Source: an uncultured Candidatus Melainabacteria bacterium (lineage in GTDB: Bacteria > Cyanobacteriota > Vampirovibrionia > Gastranaerophilales > Gastranaerophilaceae). From it: a stretch of DNA of 10,022 nt. Below the pieces are notes generated by a model. The model had not been told where the DNA came from. It did no database searches and was given only the letters and a program-made list of their open reading frames with translations. Below, piece by piece: positions 1 through 6,423 of the stretch (position 1 is the stretch's first letter; every line of letters begins with the position of its first letter). The stretch is from positions 1 to 10,022 of the forward strand of contig CALBKW010000099.1 of the NCBI GenBank assembly GCA_937895785.1, in the 5' to 3' direction. Position numbers and translations under genes: made by a program.

Positions 1-488
1 TTTTCAATAGACAAATTATAATATTCTTTCACTTTTGTTAATTCTTCATCTGTAGGTTTGTAAGAACCGTCTGGGTTTGTAGGCGCAGGTTTAACATCTT
101 CTTCATCATCTGCGTGTTCTTGTTCATCTTTTTGTTGTTTTGTATTACCTGCATACAAGTCTTTAGCATAATTTTCATACATTACAGCCATTGAGTAGTA
201 AGCATCTGGGGCATCGGGTCTTAATTTAACGGCTTTTTCAAAAGCTTCAATTGCTTCTGGATAATCTTCATTCTCTGTATACGCTAAAGCTAAGTTATAT
301 TGAGTTTCAAAAATAGTTCCATCTAAGTCTGCGCTTGATTTCAAACGGCTAATTGCATTTTCGTAATCGCCTTTTTTCATATATTCTAACGCTTTGTTAT
401 TTAACTCTTGTACTGCTAAATTGTTAATACATGCAGTTGTAAACACAGAAAGAATTAAAACCGTAACTAAAAATAGAGCTTTTTTCAT
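1..488 (-). CDS. TPR-repeat secreted protein or lipoprotein, C-terminus cut by window edge
   Basis: Reads leftward off the window; 162 codons are visible and the C-terminus is missing. The N-terminus is a classical signal peptide: MKK, a hydrophobic stretch at residues 4-18, then A19-C20. Cys20 followed by INN suggests lipidation, but the residue at -3 is Thr rather than Leu/Val/Ile, so the lipobox is weak and ordinary secretion is possible. TPR units cover about 26-59 and 60-93. A third begins near 95 and is interrupted by a charged, Gln/Asp/Glu/Pro-rich segment (about 113-148) before a helix-B-like stretch (about 152-162). The start at 488 is chosen because GGG of AAAGGGATA lies 9 nt upstream; the in-frame ATG at 494 would leave only 3 nt. 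It is transcribed divergently from the operon at 598 and has its own promoter. Such proteins usually scaffold protein-protein contacts at the envelope; no specific partner can be named. Confidence 0.85.
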   Translation of the reverse strand, partial: MKKALFLVTVLILSVFTTACINNLAVQELNNKALEYMKKGDYENAISRLKSSADLDGTIFETQYNLALAYTENEDYPEAIEAFEKAVKLRPDAPDAYYSMAVMYENYAKDLYAGNTKQQKDEQEHADDEEDVKPAPTNPDGSYKPTDEELTKVKEYYNLSIE

Positions 489-523
489 AAACATTATCCC
501 TTTATTAAGTGCTTGTAATAATT

Positions 524-552
524 ATTATAAAATAAAGTAAATAACTTGGCAA
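524..552 (-). promoter_or_regulatory. Sigma-70-type promoter of the leftward TPR gene
   Basis: On the minus strand, TTGCCA (552-547) is followed after 17 nt by a perfect TATAAT (529-524). Transcription would begin near 517, giving a leader of about 29 nt that contains the AAAGGG ribosome site of the gene starting at 488. The -35 box shares five of its six bases with the -35 box of the rightward promoter. Seen directly as a motif match; activity is inferred. Confidence 0.7.
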
Positions 553-575
553 TAAAATTACATTTAAGTTAAAAT
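546..575 (+). promoter_or_regulatory. Sigma-70-type promoter of the rightward eight-gene operon
   Basis: TTGGCA (546-551), an 18-nt spacer, then TAAAAT (570-575), each matching consensus at five of six bases. The start of transcription would fall near 582-583. That is just downstream of the ATG at 580 but upstream of the ribosome site at 588-592, so it supports 598 as the true first start codon. No other promoter of similar quality was noticed at the later gene junctions, which fits a single transcript through 7689; this was a read by eye, not a scan. Confidence 0.65.
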
Positions 576-587
576 AGACATGAGAAA

Positions 588-592
588 AGAGG
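588..592 (+). promoter_or_regulatory. Ribosome binding site that decides the start at 598
   Basis: AGAGG followed by T lies 5 nt before the ATG at 598. The alternative in-frame ATG at 580 has only AT-rich sequence without a purine-rich site upstream and would sit at or before the predicted transcription start. Confidence 0.7.
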
Positions 593-597
593 TCAAA

Positions 598-876
598 ATG
601 ACAGACGAAAAAGTAGTAAAATTAGGACAAAAACGAGCAAAGAAACCTAGTGAATCTCATCACGAAACACATGAAGAAACGCTTAACAATGATTTAGTTT
701 ATTGTAGTTTTTGTGGACGCCCAAATACAGAAGTGTTAAAAATGGTTAAAGGTCCTGGAGTAAACATTTGTTCAGAGTGCACTATGATTGCTGTACAATA
801 CCTAATTTTAAATGATAGAATGCCATCAGCAGAGGCACAAAAAGTTTTAGATGCAATCTGGAGGATTAGCAAATAA
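598..876 (+). CDS. Stand-alone ClpX-type C4 zinc-finger protein
   Basis: A 92-residue protein made of a basic and His/Glu-rich N-terminal tail (about 1-33) and a ClpX-type zinc-binding domain (about 34-72). The four zinc ligands are visible as C36-x2-C39 and C58-x2-C61, with the same 18-residue spacing as the N-terminal domain of ClpX, and CSFCG, the GPGV turn and the CSEC knuckle match that family. The C-terminal helix (about 76-92) does not continue into a ClpX ATPase, and no Walker motif follows. In ClpX this domain dimerises and docks adaptors and substrates, so a free copy could act as an adaptor, a competitor or a dimerisation module; this is inference. It is the first gene of the operon and ends 2 nt before the next start. 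An upstream in-frame ATG at 580 would add six residues but is less likely. Confidence 0.87.
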   Translation: MTDEKVVKLGQKRAKKPSESHHETHEETLNNDLVYCSFCGRPNTEVLKMVKGPGVNICSECTMIAVQYLILNDRMPSAEAQKVLDAIWRISK

Positions 877-878
877 TT

Positions 879-2516
879 ATGGAACAACTTAACAAAATTC
901 AATTAAAAGCAGAAATTTTAACTGTAATTTCAAAGTTACAAACACTATCAGATGCATCAAAAGTTGATGAAATCCTTGACGTATTGGAAGCTCAAGAAAA
1001 CAAAAAAATGATTCTTGATTTGTTAATGCGTGAATTTGTAAAAACAAAAGAAGACAAAGCTTTTATCATCAGCTATTTAATGTTAAAACTTTGCGAAAAA
1101 GAACAACTTGAAAACGCATTATGGACTTCGTTAAAAAGCCCTATGGTAAGCGATTACAACAAGGCTTTAATTTTGAATTTGCTACGCGACATGGGCAATC
1201 AAGTTAATTATAACGACATTGACGAATATTTTGAATCACCTGAAGAAGTTATTGATAACGAAACAAAGGAATTATTGCATACAGCAATAATGAATCCAGA
1301 AGCGCAAATTGACTTTTTAGACTTTTTAGAAGCTTTGCCTTATCAAGATAAAATTACTCTTGTTGAGTCTTTAGGTGATGACTACTCAGAAGATGCATTG
1401 GCAAACATTTTAATTCCAGTATTTTTGCATGACCCAACTGCGAAAATTGCAAAAGTAGCCTTAGAAATATTAAGCAAAACAAAATCACAATTAGCACTTC
1501 ATGCCCTTGAAGAAGCTGCTCAATATGTTGAAGAAGATTTGTTACCACCAATCAAACGTGGCATTTCGGCACTGAAACTTTCAGGCGTTAGAGAAGATAA
1601 TTCATTAGAATTTTACAAAGACGTTTTATCTGATACTCGTCCTTATGAATGCTACACAAGCTATCCAGACGGTCATGGTAACCAATCGTTAATCTTTTCT
1701 CGCGAAAGAGAAGATGAAAGTATACAATTTGTAGCTGTTGTCACTAATGACAAATGGGGCATTGTAGACTGCTTCGGCTTCAATAACATTACAAAAGACG
1801 AATTTGAAAAAATTGTTGAACGTTTCTATGGCGACAACGCTAGTGTTTACATTAATCAAACAGTATTAAAAACATTGCTTGTAAATGCAGAAAACACAGT
1901 CCACAAAAACGGCGAAATTGTTTCTTACGAATACATTTGCTGGAGAAACTTGACTGCAGACATAGCTCCAGAACCTGTACCGATTGAATTTATTATGGAA
2001 GACAAATTCAAAAAAGATTCATTAACTCAAAATGATTTTGACAAAATTTGTCTATCTGACATTGCACAAAAATGGTTCTTAGATACAGATTTCAGCGAAG
2101 AATTTGCAGATTTCATGACCATTGTTAATAAAGAATATAAAAAAGAAAATTATGAACTTGACTTAGATCAAGCCATTGAAGACAACTTTGATGAATTATT
2201 CACAAAGAAAGAACACAAAAGATGGGCAAAACGCTTCTTGATGTCAGCTTACTTAAAATATCTTGCAAACGAAAAAGCTGAAGCTCAAAGACTTTATTCA
2301 TTGTACTTTGATGAAAAATTCACTCACGAAATGCTTGTAAACATTGTTAGAAAAAGTATTTATGAATACTACATGGGCTTAAAATTCAGAATTAAAGAAG
2401 CATCTGAAACAACTAACATCTTTGCAAGAAACAGAGAAGAAGTTAAATGTGAATTTTCAATGGATGCTCTAAACCAAATTATTAGCGCAATTGAAGACAA
2501 GTGGGTTAAAGACTAA
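879..2516 (+). CDS. HEAT-like repeat protein of unknown function
   Basis: A 545-residue, acidic, apparently soluble protein with no signal peptide or membrane segment. The first about 235 residues look all-helical with HEAT/armadillo-like pairs (clearest at about 40-105 and 140-235). A mixed region follows (about 250-320), with a Y-P-D-G-H-G-N turn at 262-268, a strand-rich stretch at 281-299 containing N-D-K-W-G, and an amphipathic helix. The C-terminal part (about 370-545) is helical again. No catalytic motif is recognised. The start ATG follows the previous stop by 2 nt; a GGAGG lies at 860-864, 14 nt upstream, which is long, so coupling to the preceding gene probably matters. Its stop overlaps the ruvX start by one base (TAATG). 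HEAT-like folds usually bind other proteins. Lying between two ATPase-less Clp-domain genes, it could be a scaffold for them, but that is only context. Confidence 0.85.
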   Translation: MEQLNKIQLKAEILTVISKLQTLSDASKVDEILDVLEAQENKKMILDLLMREFVKTKEDKAFIISYLMLKLCEKEQLENALWTSLKSPMVSDYNKALILNLLRDMGNQVNYNDIDEYFESPEEVIDNETKELLHTAIMNPEAQIDFLDFLEALPYQDKITLVESLGDDYSEDALANILIPVFLHDPTAKIAKVALEILSKTKSQLALHALEEAAQYVEEDLLPPIKRGISALKLSGVREDNSLEFYKDVLSDTRPYECYTSYPDGHGNQSLIFSREREDESIQFVAVVTNDKWGIVDCFGFNNITKDEFEKIVERFYGDNASVYINQTVLKTLLVNAENTVHKNGEIVSYEYICWRNLTADIAPEPVPIEFIMEDKFKKDSLTQNDFDKICLSDIAQKWFLDTDFSEEFADFMTIVNKEYKKENYELDLDQAIEDNFDELFTKKEHKRWAKRFLMSAYLKYLANEKAEAQRLYSLYFDEKFTHEMLVNIVRKSIYEYYMGLKFRIKEASETTNIFARNREEVKCEFSMDALNQIISAIEDKWVKD

Positions 2517-2923
2517 TGCACAAGATTATGGCTTTAGACATTGGCACAAAACGAATTGGAATAGCCCTAAGTGACTATTTACATGTGCTTGCTAACCGCC
2601 ACTCTTACATTTCTCGCACACCTGAAGAAACGGCAATTGAGCAAATAAAAAAAATAGCCAAAGACAACAATGTTCAAGAAATTGTGATTGGTGTACCATA
2701 CAATATGGACGGAACTCAAGGTGCTCAAGCTCAAGATTGCATTGATTTTTCAAAGAATTTTGAACAAGAATATAAGATTCACCAAGAAGATGAGCGCCTA
2801 ACTTCTGACACAGCAGAAGAAAATTTAAGACAACAAAAAGTTAATTTTCGCAAAGAAAAAGGACTCGTTGACGTTGAAAGTGCTAGAATAATATTAGAAC
2901 AATACTTATTAAAAATAAATTAA
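2516..2923 (+). CDS. ruvX: RuvX/YqgF family RNase H-fold nuclease
   Basis: At 135 residues this is full length for the family, which has been assigned roles in pre-16S rRNA 5'-end maturation and as a putative Holliday junction resolvase. Visible landmarks are the first strand with D8 in D-I-G-T-K-R-I-G (8-15), the strand V-I-G-V-P-Y-N-M-D-G (57-66), D92-E93-R94-L95-T96-S97, and the C-terminal D119-V-E-S-A followed by I-L-E-Q-Y-L. D8, E93 and D119 are the expected acidic metal-binding triad, all present. The ATG overlaps the upstream stop codon in TAATG, so translation is probably coupled; an independent ribosome site is weak. The DUF1292 gene follows after 14 nt, an order also known from Firmicutes (yrrK-yrzB of Bacillus). 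Cytoplasmic and probably essential. Confidence 0.95.
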   Translation: MHKIMALDIGTKRIGIALSDYLHVLANRHSYISRTPEETAIEQIKKIAKDNNVQEIVIGVPYNMDGTQGAQAQDCIDFSKNFEQEYKIHQEDERLTSDTAEENLRQQKVNFRKEKGLVDVESARIILEQYLLKIN

Positions 2924-2937
2924 AGGAAGGTTATAAA

Positions 2938-3195
2938 ATGGCAGAAAAAAGAATTATTGAAACCGTTGATGAAAACGGAAATAACGTTAAATTTGAATTA
3001 TTCGATATCATTGTATTAGATGAACAAGAATACGCTTTATTAACAAATCCAGAAGTTGAAGATGATGAAAACATCGTTGTAATGAAGCTTCTTAACGATG
3101 GCGAAGGTTATACTCTTGAAACAATCGAAGATGACGATGAATTTGAAAGAGTACAAGAATACATTGAATCAATCGAAGACGAAACTGAGGACTAA
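2938..3195 (+). CDS. DUF1292 family acidic small protein
   Basis: An 85-residue, strongly acidic protein with the DUF1292 pattern: an N-terminal strand pair containing F-E-L-F-D-I-I-V-L-D-E-Q-E-Y-A-L-L (18-34), then V-V-M-K (47-50), and a C-terminal Asp/Glu-rich helix (61-85). The molecular role of the family is unknown; its recurrent position after ruvX suggests a link to the same process, but no activity is established. It has the strongest ribosome site of the operon, AGGAAGG at 2924-2930 with 7 nt to the ATG, so it may be made in larger amounts than its neighbours. Its stop codon overlaps the next start by one base (TAATG), and its last codons supply the GAGG (3187-3190) that serves the next gene. 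Confidence 0.92.
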   Translation: MAEKRIIETVDENGNNVKFELFDIIVLDEQEYALLTNPEVEDDENIVVMKLLNDGEGYTLETIEDDDEFERVQEYIESIEDETED

Positions 3196-4553
3196 TGCTA
3201 GAAAAATTTACCGAAAAAGCGATTAACGTGGTTACAGAAGCTCAAAATCAAGCTAAATTGATGCAAAATGTGTCAGTTCAGCCGGAACATTTTTTGTTGG
3301 CTCTAGTAAAACTCGCAAAGGGAATATCTCTGAACGTATTTAGAACATACAAAGTGACTTTTGAAGACCTACAAAAAGTTGTTGACGAAAAATTACGCTT
3401 CGAAAAATCGGTAAGGATTGTTTCTACACCTCCATTCAGCACAGCTAGTAAAGATTTATTGAAAAAGGCTCTTGATATAGCTCAAAAATCAGGAAATCAA
3501 AACATTCTTTATGAACACATATTTTTAGCAGTCCTAAATGATAAAAATTCATACATACCAAGAATTTTAGAACGCTTTAATTTTGATGTTTACAAAACAA
3601 AAGATTTAATTTCTCGATTAAGCCAAAAGAAAACAAAACGTCAACTTCACCCCGAAAGCGATGATAATTCTGGTTTACCAGATGAATTACTTCAAACAGA
3701 TAATTTACTTTCAGGCAGTAAAGAAGTTTTTGATAGGGCATTGTCAAAACTTTCAGCTTCAAATTACGAAATTCTTGGCACAGAGCAAATATTGTCTTCT
3801 ATTTTAGAAGATTCAAACACTGAATTAACTCAAATTCTAAGCAATCTAGGTTTAACCTCTGATATTTTTGAACAAAAATTGAAAGAAATTACATCACGAA
3901 AAGATGAATTTGAAGGCAAACAAATTATTTTTACACCAAATGCATTCACAGCAATGAATTTAGCTATTGAAATGGCAAAAGAACTTGGTTCATCAGAAGT
4001 TACACCTACACACCTTCTTTTAGGCATATTAAAATCTAAAAAAGGTATTGCCTACAACATTCTAAAGAATTTGAACCTGTCAACATCAAATGTTGAACAC
4101 GAAATTATTAAACCAATCGAAAAACAAATGCCTGAAACACTTACTATAATGAAGCTTGCCAAAGAGGAAGCTCGAAGAATCGGTAGAAACACAGTTGGTA
4201 CTGAAATGTTCTTGCTTGGTATCATTGCAGAAGGCTATGGAATTGGCTTTAGAGTATTAAATGAACTTGAGGTTACAATAAAAGATGCAAGACAAGCAGT
4301 TGAAGACATTGTAGGCTACGGCGATGAATATTTTGACCAAGAAATTACATTTACACCTCGTGCCAAAAAAGTTCTTGAAACAGCTTGGCAAATTGCAAAA
4401 CGTCGAAATGAACCTAAAATTGAATCTGCACACTTACTGTATGCAATTACAACAGTTCCAGATTGTGTTGCAATGAAGGTGCTTGAGCAACTTGGGGTTG
4501 ACGTTGTTGAAATTAAACAAGGTATTATTTTAGAAAAGCAAAGAAGTGATTAG
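3195..4553 (+). CDS. ATPase-less protein of three tandem Clp N-terminal domains
   Basis: The 452 residues can be read as six copies of the Clp N-terminal half-repeat, at about 5-67, 81-142, 174-232, 246-304, 313-372 and 386-446. Each has the pattern of a helix with F/x-T-x-x-A-x-x-x-x-x-x-A, then T/P-E-H-F/L-L-L-A/G-I-L, then a leucine-rich helix. They pair into three Clp_N domains, with one linker at about 146-172. The third pair is the most ClpC-like (K-E-E-A-R-R-I-G at 323-330, G-T-E-M-F-L-L-G at 335-342, F-T-P-R-A-K-K-V-L-E at 386-395). No Walker A or B motif, middle domain or ClpP-binding loop is present. In ClpC and ClpA this domain binds adaptors and substrates, and plastid ClpT proteins are a known precedent for free copies attached to a Clp core. 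This protein may act as an adaptor, decoy or regulator of Clp; inference. The start overlaps the DUF1292 stop, with GAGG 4 nt upstream. Confidence 0.92.
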   Translation: MLEKFTEKAINVVTEAQNQAKLMQNVSVQPEHFLLALVKLAKGISLNVFRTYKVTFEDLQKVVDEKLRFEKSVRIVSTPPFSTASKDLLKKALDIAQKSGNQNILYEHIFLAVLNDKNSYIPRILERFNFDVYKTKDLISRLSQKKTKRQLHPESDDNSGLPDELLQTDNLLSGSKEVFDRALSKLSASNYEILGTEQILSSILEDSNTELTQILSNLGLTSDIFEQKLKEITSRKDEFEGKQIIFTPNAFTAMNLAIEMAKELGSSEVTPTHLLLGILKSKKGIAYNILKNLNLSTSNVEHEIIKPIEKQMPETLTIMKLAKEEARRIGRNTVGTEMFLLGIIAEGYGIGFRVLNELEVTIKDARQAVEDIVGYGDEYFDQEITFTPRAKKVLETAWQIAKRRNEPKIESAHLLYAITTVPDCVAMKVLEQLGVDVVEIKQGIILEKQRSD

Positions 4554-5871
4554 TCGTATTGAAAAATTCCTAAAAAGTTACAATCTTATCGCAGAAAATT
4601 CAGTATTTGCGGTCGGATTTTCAGGCGGATACGATTCTATGGCACTTTTAGATATTTTAAATAAGCTTTCTAAAACTTATAATTTTAAACTTATTGCACT
4701 CCACCTTAACCACAATTGGAGAGGGCAGGAAAGTGAAAAAGAGGCGCAAAATTGCGCGCAATTTTGCGCCTCAAAAGGGATTAAATTTTACACTGAAACT
4801 CTTGATGAAAACGAAAAACACACAGAAACTCGTGCAAGAGAACTTAGATATGAATTTTTTAATACTGCCATTGCAAAATATGGGATTACAGCACTGTTTA
4901 CAGCACATACAAAAAGTGATACCGCAGAAACTCTTGTTTACAGAATGATTAAAGGAACAGGAATTAAAGGTTTACAAGGTATTTCACCAAATTTGGACAA
5001 AATTTACCGTCCAATGCTTGATATTTCTCGCGCTGAGATTGAAGAATATTGCAAAAAAGAAGGTTTAAGCCCCAATTTTGACAGTTCTAACAACAATAAC
5101 GATTATGCTCGAAATTTTATCAGAAACGAAGTTTTACCAAAATTTAGACAGATAAATTTAAATTATGAAGAAGCTCTAAATTCGTTATCAATATTAGCTT
5201 TCGAAGAAGAACAAATCATAAAAGAATACATAAATTCATTAAATTTGTACGAAAATGACAAAATTTTAGCACAAAAATTTAAAAATTTGTCACCACAACT
5301 GCAAAAGCGAATTGTGTATGAAATCTACGTAAAACACGAGTTTGAATATACTCAAGAACGAATTTTAAACACTTTAAAATTCATAAATGAAAATATTACG
5401 TCAAAAAGTGGTAAAAAATGTTCGATAGACGCAACCCATTGGCTATTTGTGAATGAAAATCATATTGAAGTATTAACTAATCAAACAAAAAATAAAGAGG
5501 TCTTAAAAATCACCTCAGAAGGCTCTTATAAATTTGATGATTACGAGTTTTCGATTGAAAAAAACACAGAAAAATTTAATAAATTTCCGAAAGATTCAGA
5601 CCTTAAAGCGTTGATTGAATTAAATGAACCAATAAATTTTGAACTTAGAACACGCAGAGATGGCGATAAAATTACGCCACTAGGCTCTAAAGGCGAAATG
5701 AAGTTAAAAAAATATTTAATCTCAAAAAATATTCCGCAACACGAAAAAGACAAAATTATTTTACTTTGTAAAGAAGGTGAAATCCTTTGGGTTAGCGGAT
5801 ATGGACTAAGTGATAAGTTAAAAGTTGTCAACAATTGCACACATGTGCTAACATTAAAGAAAATAGGTTAG
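4546..5871 (+). CDS. tilS: tRNA(Ile)-lysidine synthetase
   Basis: TilS converts C34 of the tRNA-Ile CAU anticodon to lysidine using ATP and lysine, making it read AUA; usually essential. Seen: PP-loop S-G-G-Y-D-S (26-31), H-L-N-H-N-W-R-G (53-60), A-R-E-L-R-Y (97-102), H-T-K-S-D-T-A-E-T (121-129), the R-P-M-L-D-I-S-R block (155-162), D-S-S-N and Y-A-R-N-F-I-R (179-193). A TilS C-terminal tRNA-binding domain ends the protein (about 365-440, with R-R-D-G-D-K and the L-K-K-Y-L helix). Its 441 residues suit a full-length enzyme. The H-T-x-S-D form, in place of H-H-x-D-D, recalls cyanobacterial TilS. The start is GTG at 4546, overlapping the preceding stop by 8 nt with only a weak ribosome site, so coupling is likely. 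Codons 66-76 lie in a perfect palindrome and use GCG, GCC and GAG, unlike their surroundings. Confidence 0.96.
   Translation: MISRIEKFLKSYNLIAENSVFAVGFSGGYDSMALLDILNKLSKTYNFKLIALHLNHNWRGQESEKEAQNCAQFCASKGIKFYTETLDENEKHTETRARELRYEFFNTAIAKYGITALFTAHTKSDTAETLVYRMIKGTGIKGLQGISPNLDKIYRPMLDISRAEIEEYCKKEGLSPNFDSSNNNNDYARNFIRNEVLPKFRQINLNYEEALNSLSILAFEEEQIIKEYINSLNLYENDKILAQKFKNLSPQLQKRIVYEIYVKHEFEYTQERILNTLKFINENITSKSGKKCSIDATHWLFVNENHIEVLTNQTKNKEVLKITSEGSYKFDDYEFSIEKNTEKFNKFPKDSDLKALIELNEPINFELRTRRDGDKITPLGSKGEMKLKKYLISKNIPQHEKDKIILLCKEGEILWVSGYGLSDKLKVVNNCTHVLTLKKIG
4741..4772. repeat. Perfect 32-bp palindrome inside tilS
   Basis: Two 16-base arms, GAGGCGCAAAATTGCG and its exact reverse complement, meet with no spacer (centre between 4756 and 4757). 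As RNA or single-stranded DNA it could form a hairpin of about 14 bp with a 4-base loop. The block is far richer in GCGC and CG steps than surrounding tilS. It encodes residues 66-76 in frame, in a helix where TilS proteins normally have a similar number of residues, so it does not look like an added segment. On the minus strand it is followed by TTTTTC, resembling a weak antisense terminator; on the plus strand no T-run follows. Confidence 0.9.
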
Positions 5872-5881
5872 GTGGTAAATT

Positions 5882-6421
5882 ATGATTAAAATGATAACAG
5901 AAAGCGATTTAAAGGTTCTAATTCCAGAAGATGAACTTCAACATAGAATTAAACTTTTAGGCGAAGAATTAAACAAATTCTACAACGGCGAAGAACTTTA
6001 CGTAATCAGCGTTTTAAAAGGCTCTGTAATGTTTACTGTTGATTTAGTAAAACATTTAAAAATGCCTTTAAATATGAACTTCATTAGACTTTCAAGCTAT
6101 GGTTCAGGCTTTACTTCAACAGGTAAGGTTAATGCGGTTGATATTTCGCTTCCTGATTTGAACGACAAAAACGTTTTAATCGTTGAAGACATTATCGACA
6201 CAGGCTTGACAGCAAAATTCTTAATTGATTTTATGCACTTGAATTTCAAAACAAAAACGCTAAAATTCTGCTCTCTACTTGATAAAAAAGAAACTAGAAA
6301 AACAGAAATTCAACCAGATTATCACTGTTTTGAAATCGGAAATCAATTCGTTGTTGGCTATGGTCTAGATTACGATGGTTTTTACAGAAACCTTCCATAC
6401 ATCGGATACGTTGAAGTTTAA
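5882..6421 (+). CDS. hpt: Hypoxanthine phosphoribosyltransferase
   Basis: Purine salvage: transfers the phosphoribosyl group of PRPP to hypoxanthine or guanine to give IMP or GMP, in the cytoplasm. The 179 residues match bacterial 6-oxopurine enzymes. Visible motifs in order are the PPi loop L-K-G-S (45-48), the flexible-loop S-S-Y-G (71-74), the PRPP signature V-E-D-I-I-D-T-G-L-T (101-110), D134-K135-K136 near the purine-binding region, and the C-terminal F-V-V-G-Y-G-L-D-Y-D block (156-165) with R169-N-L-P-Y. AGGTGG at 5870-5875 lies 6 nt before the ATG, so this start is secure although a second Met occurs at residue 4. It follows the tilS stop by 10 nt; tilS-hpt is a widely conserved pair, usually followed by ftsH in Firmicutes, but here a histidine kinase takes that place. 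Confidence 0.95.
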   Translation: MIKMITESDLKVLIPEDELQHRIKLLGEELNKFYNGEELYVISVLKGSVMFTVDLVKHLKMPLNMNFIRLSSYGSGFTSTGKVNAVDISLPDLNDKNVLIVEDIIDTGLTAKFLIDFMHLNFKTKTLKFCSLLDKKETRKTEIQPDYHCFEIGNQFVVGYGLDYDGFYRNLPYIGYVEV

Positions 6422-6423
6422 TA

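Noticed and set aside
580..597. Upstream ATG at 580 as the start of the zinc-finger gene
   Set aside because: It has no ribosome site and lies at or before the predicted transcription start; ATG 598 has AGAGG at a 5-nt spacing.
699..902. Minus-strand open frame of 67 codons
   Set aside because: It lies antisense to the zinc-finger gene, resembles no family and has no ribosome site; a by-product of AT-rich coding sequence.
1354..1551. Minus-strand open frame of 65 codons within the HEAT-like gene
   Set aside because: Leucine-rich antisense reading of a helical coding region, with no supporting start signal.
3195..4553. Truncated clpC pseudogene
   Set aside because: The frame is intact, coupled to genes on both sides, and has three N-domain pairs instead of one; no remnants of the ATPase domains are seen downstream, where tilS begins.
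4741..4772. Intrinsic terminator acting on the tilS transcript
   Set aside because: No T-run follows on the plus strand, and it lies early in an intact essential gene. Only an antisense role would fit the T-run on the other strand.
4741..4772. Palindrome as an in-frame insertion adding residues to TilS
   Set aside because: Aligned from memory with other TilS proteins, the spacing between the H-x-x-H/RG motif and the following strand is normal, so replacement or conversion fits better than added length.
4694..4948. Plus-strand 84-codon frame inside tilS
   Set aside because: It is wholly nested in a well-supported TilS reading frame and encodes a low-complexity basic peptide without family resemblance.
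5541..5840. Minus-strand 99-codon frame inside tilS
   Set aside because: Antisense to the conserved TilS C-terminal domain, with no start signal or recognisable motif.
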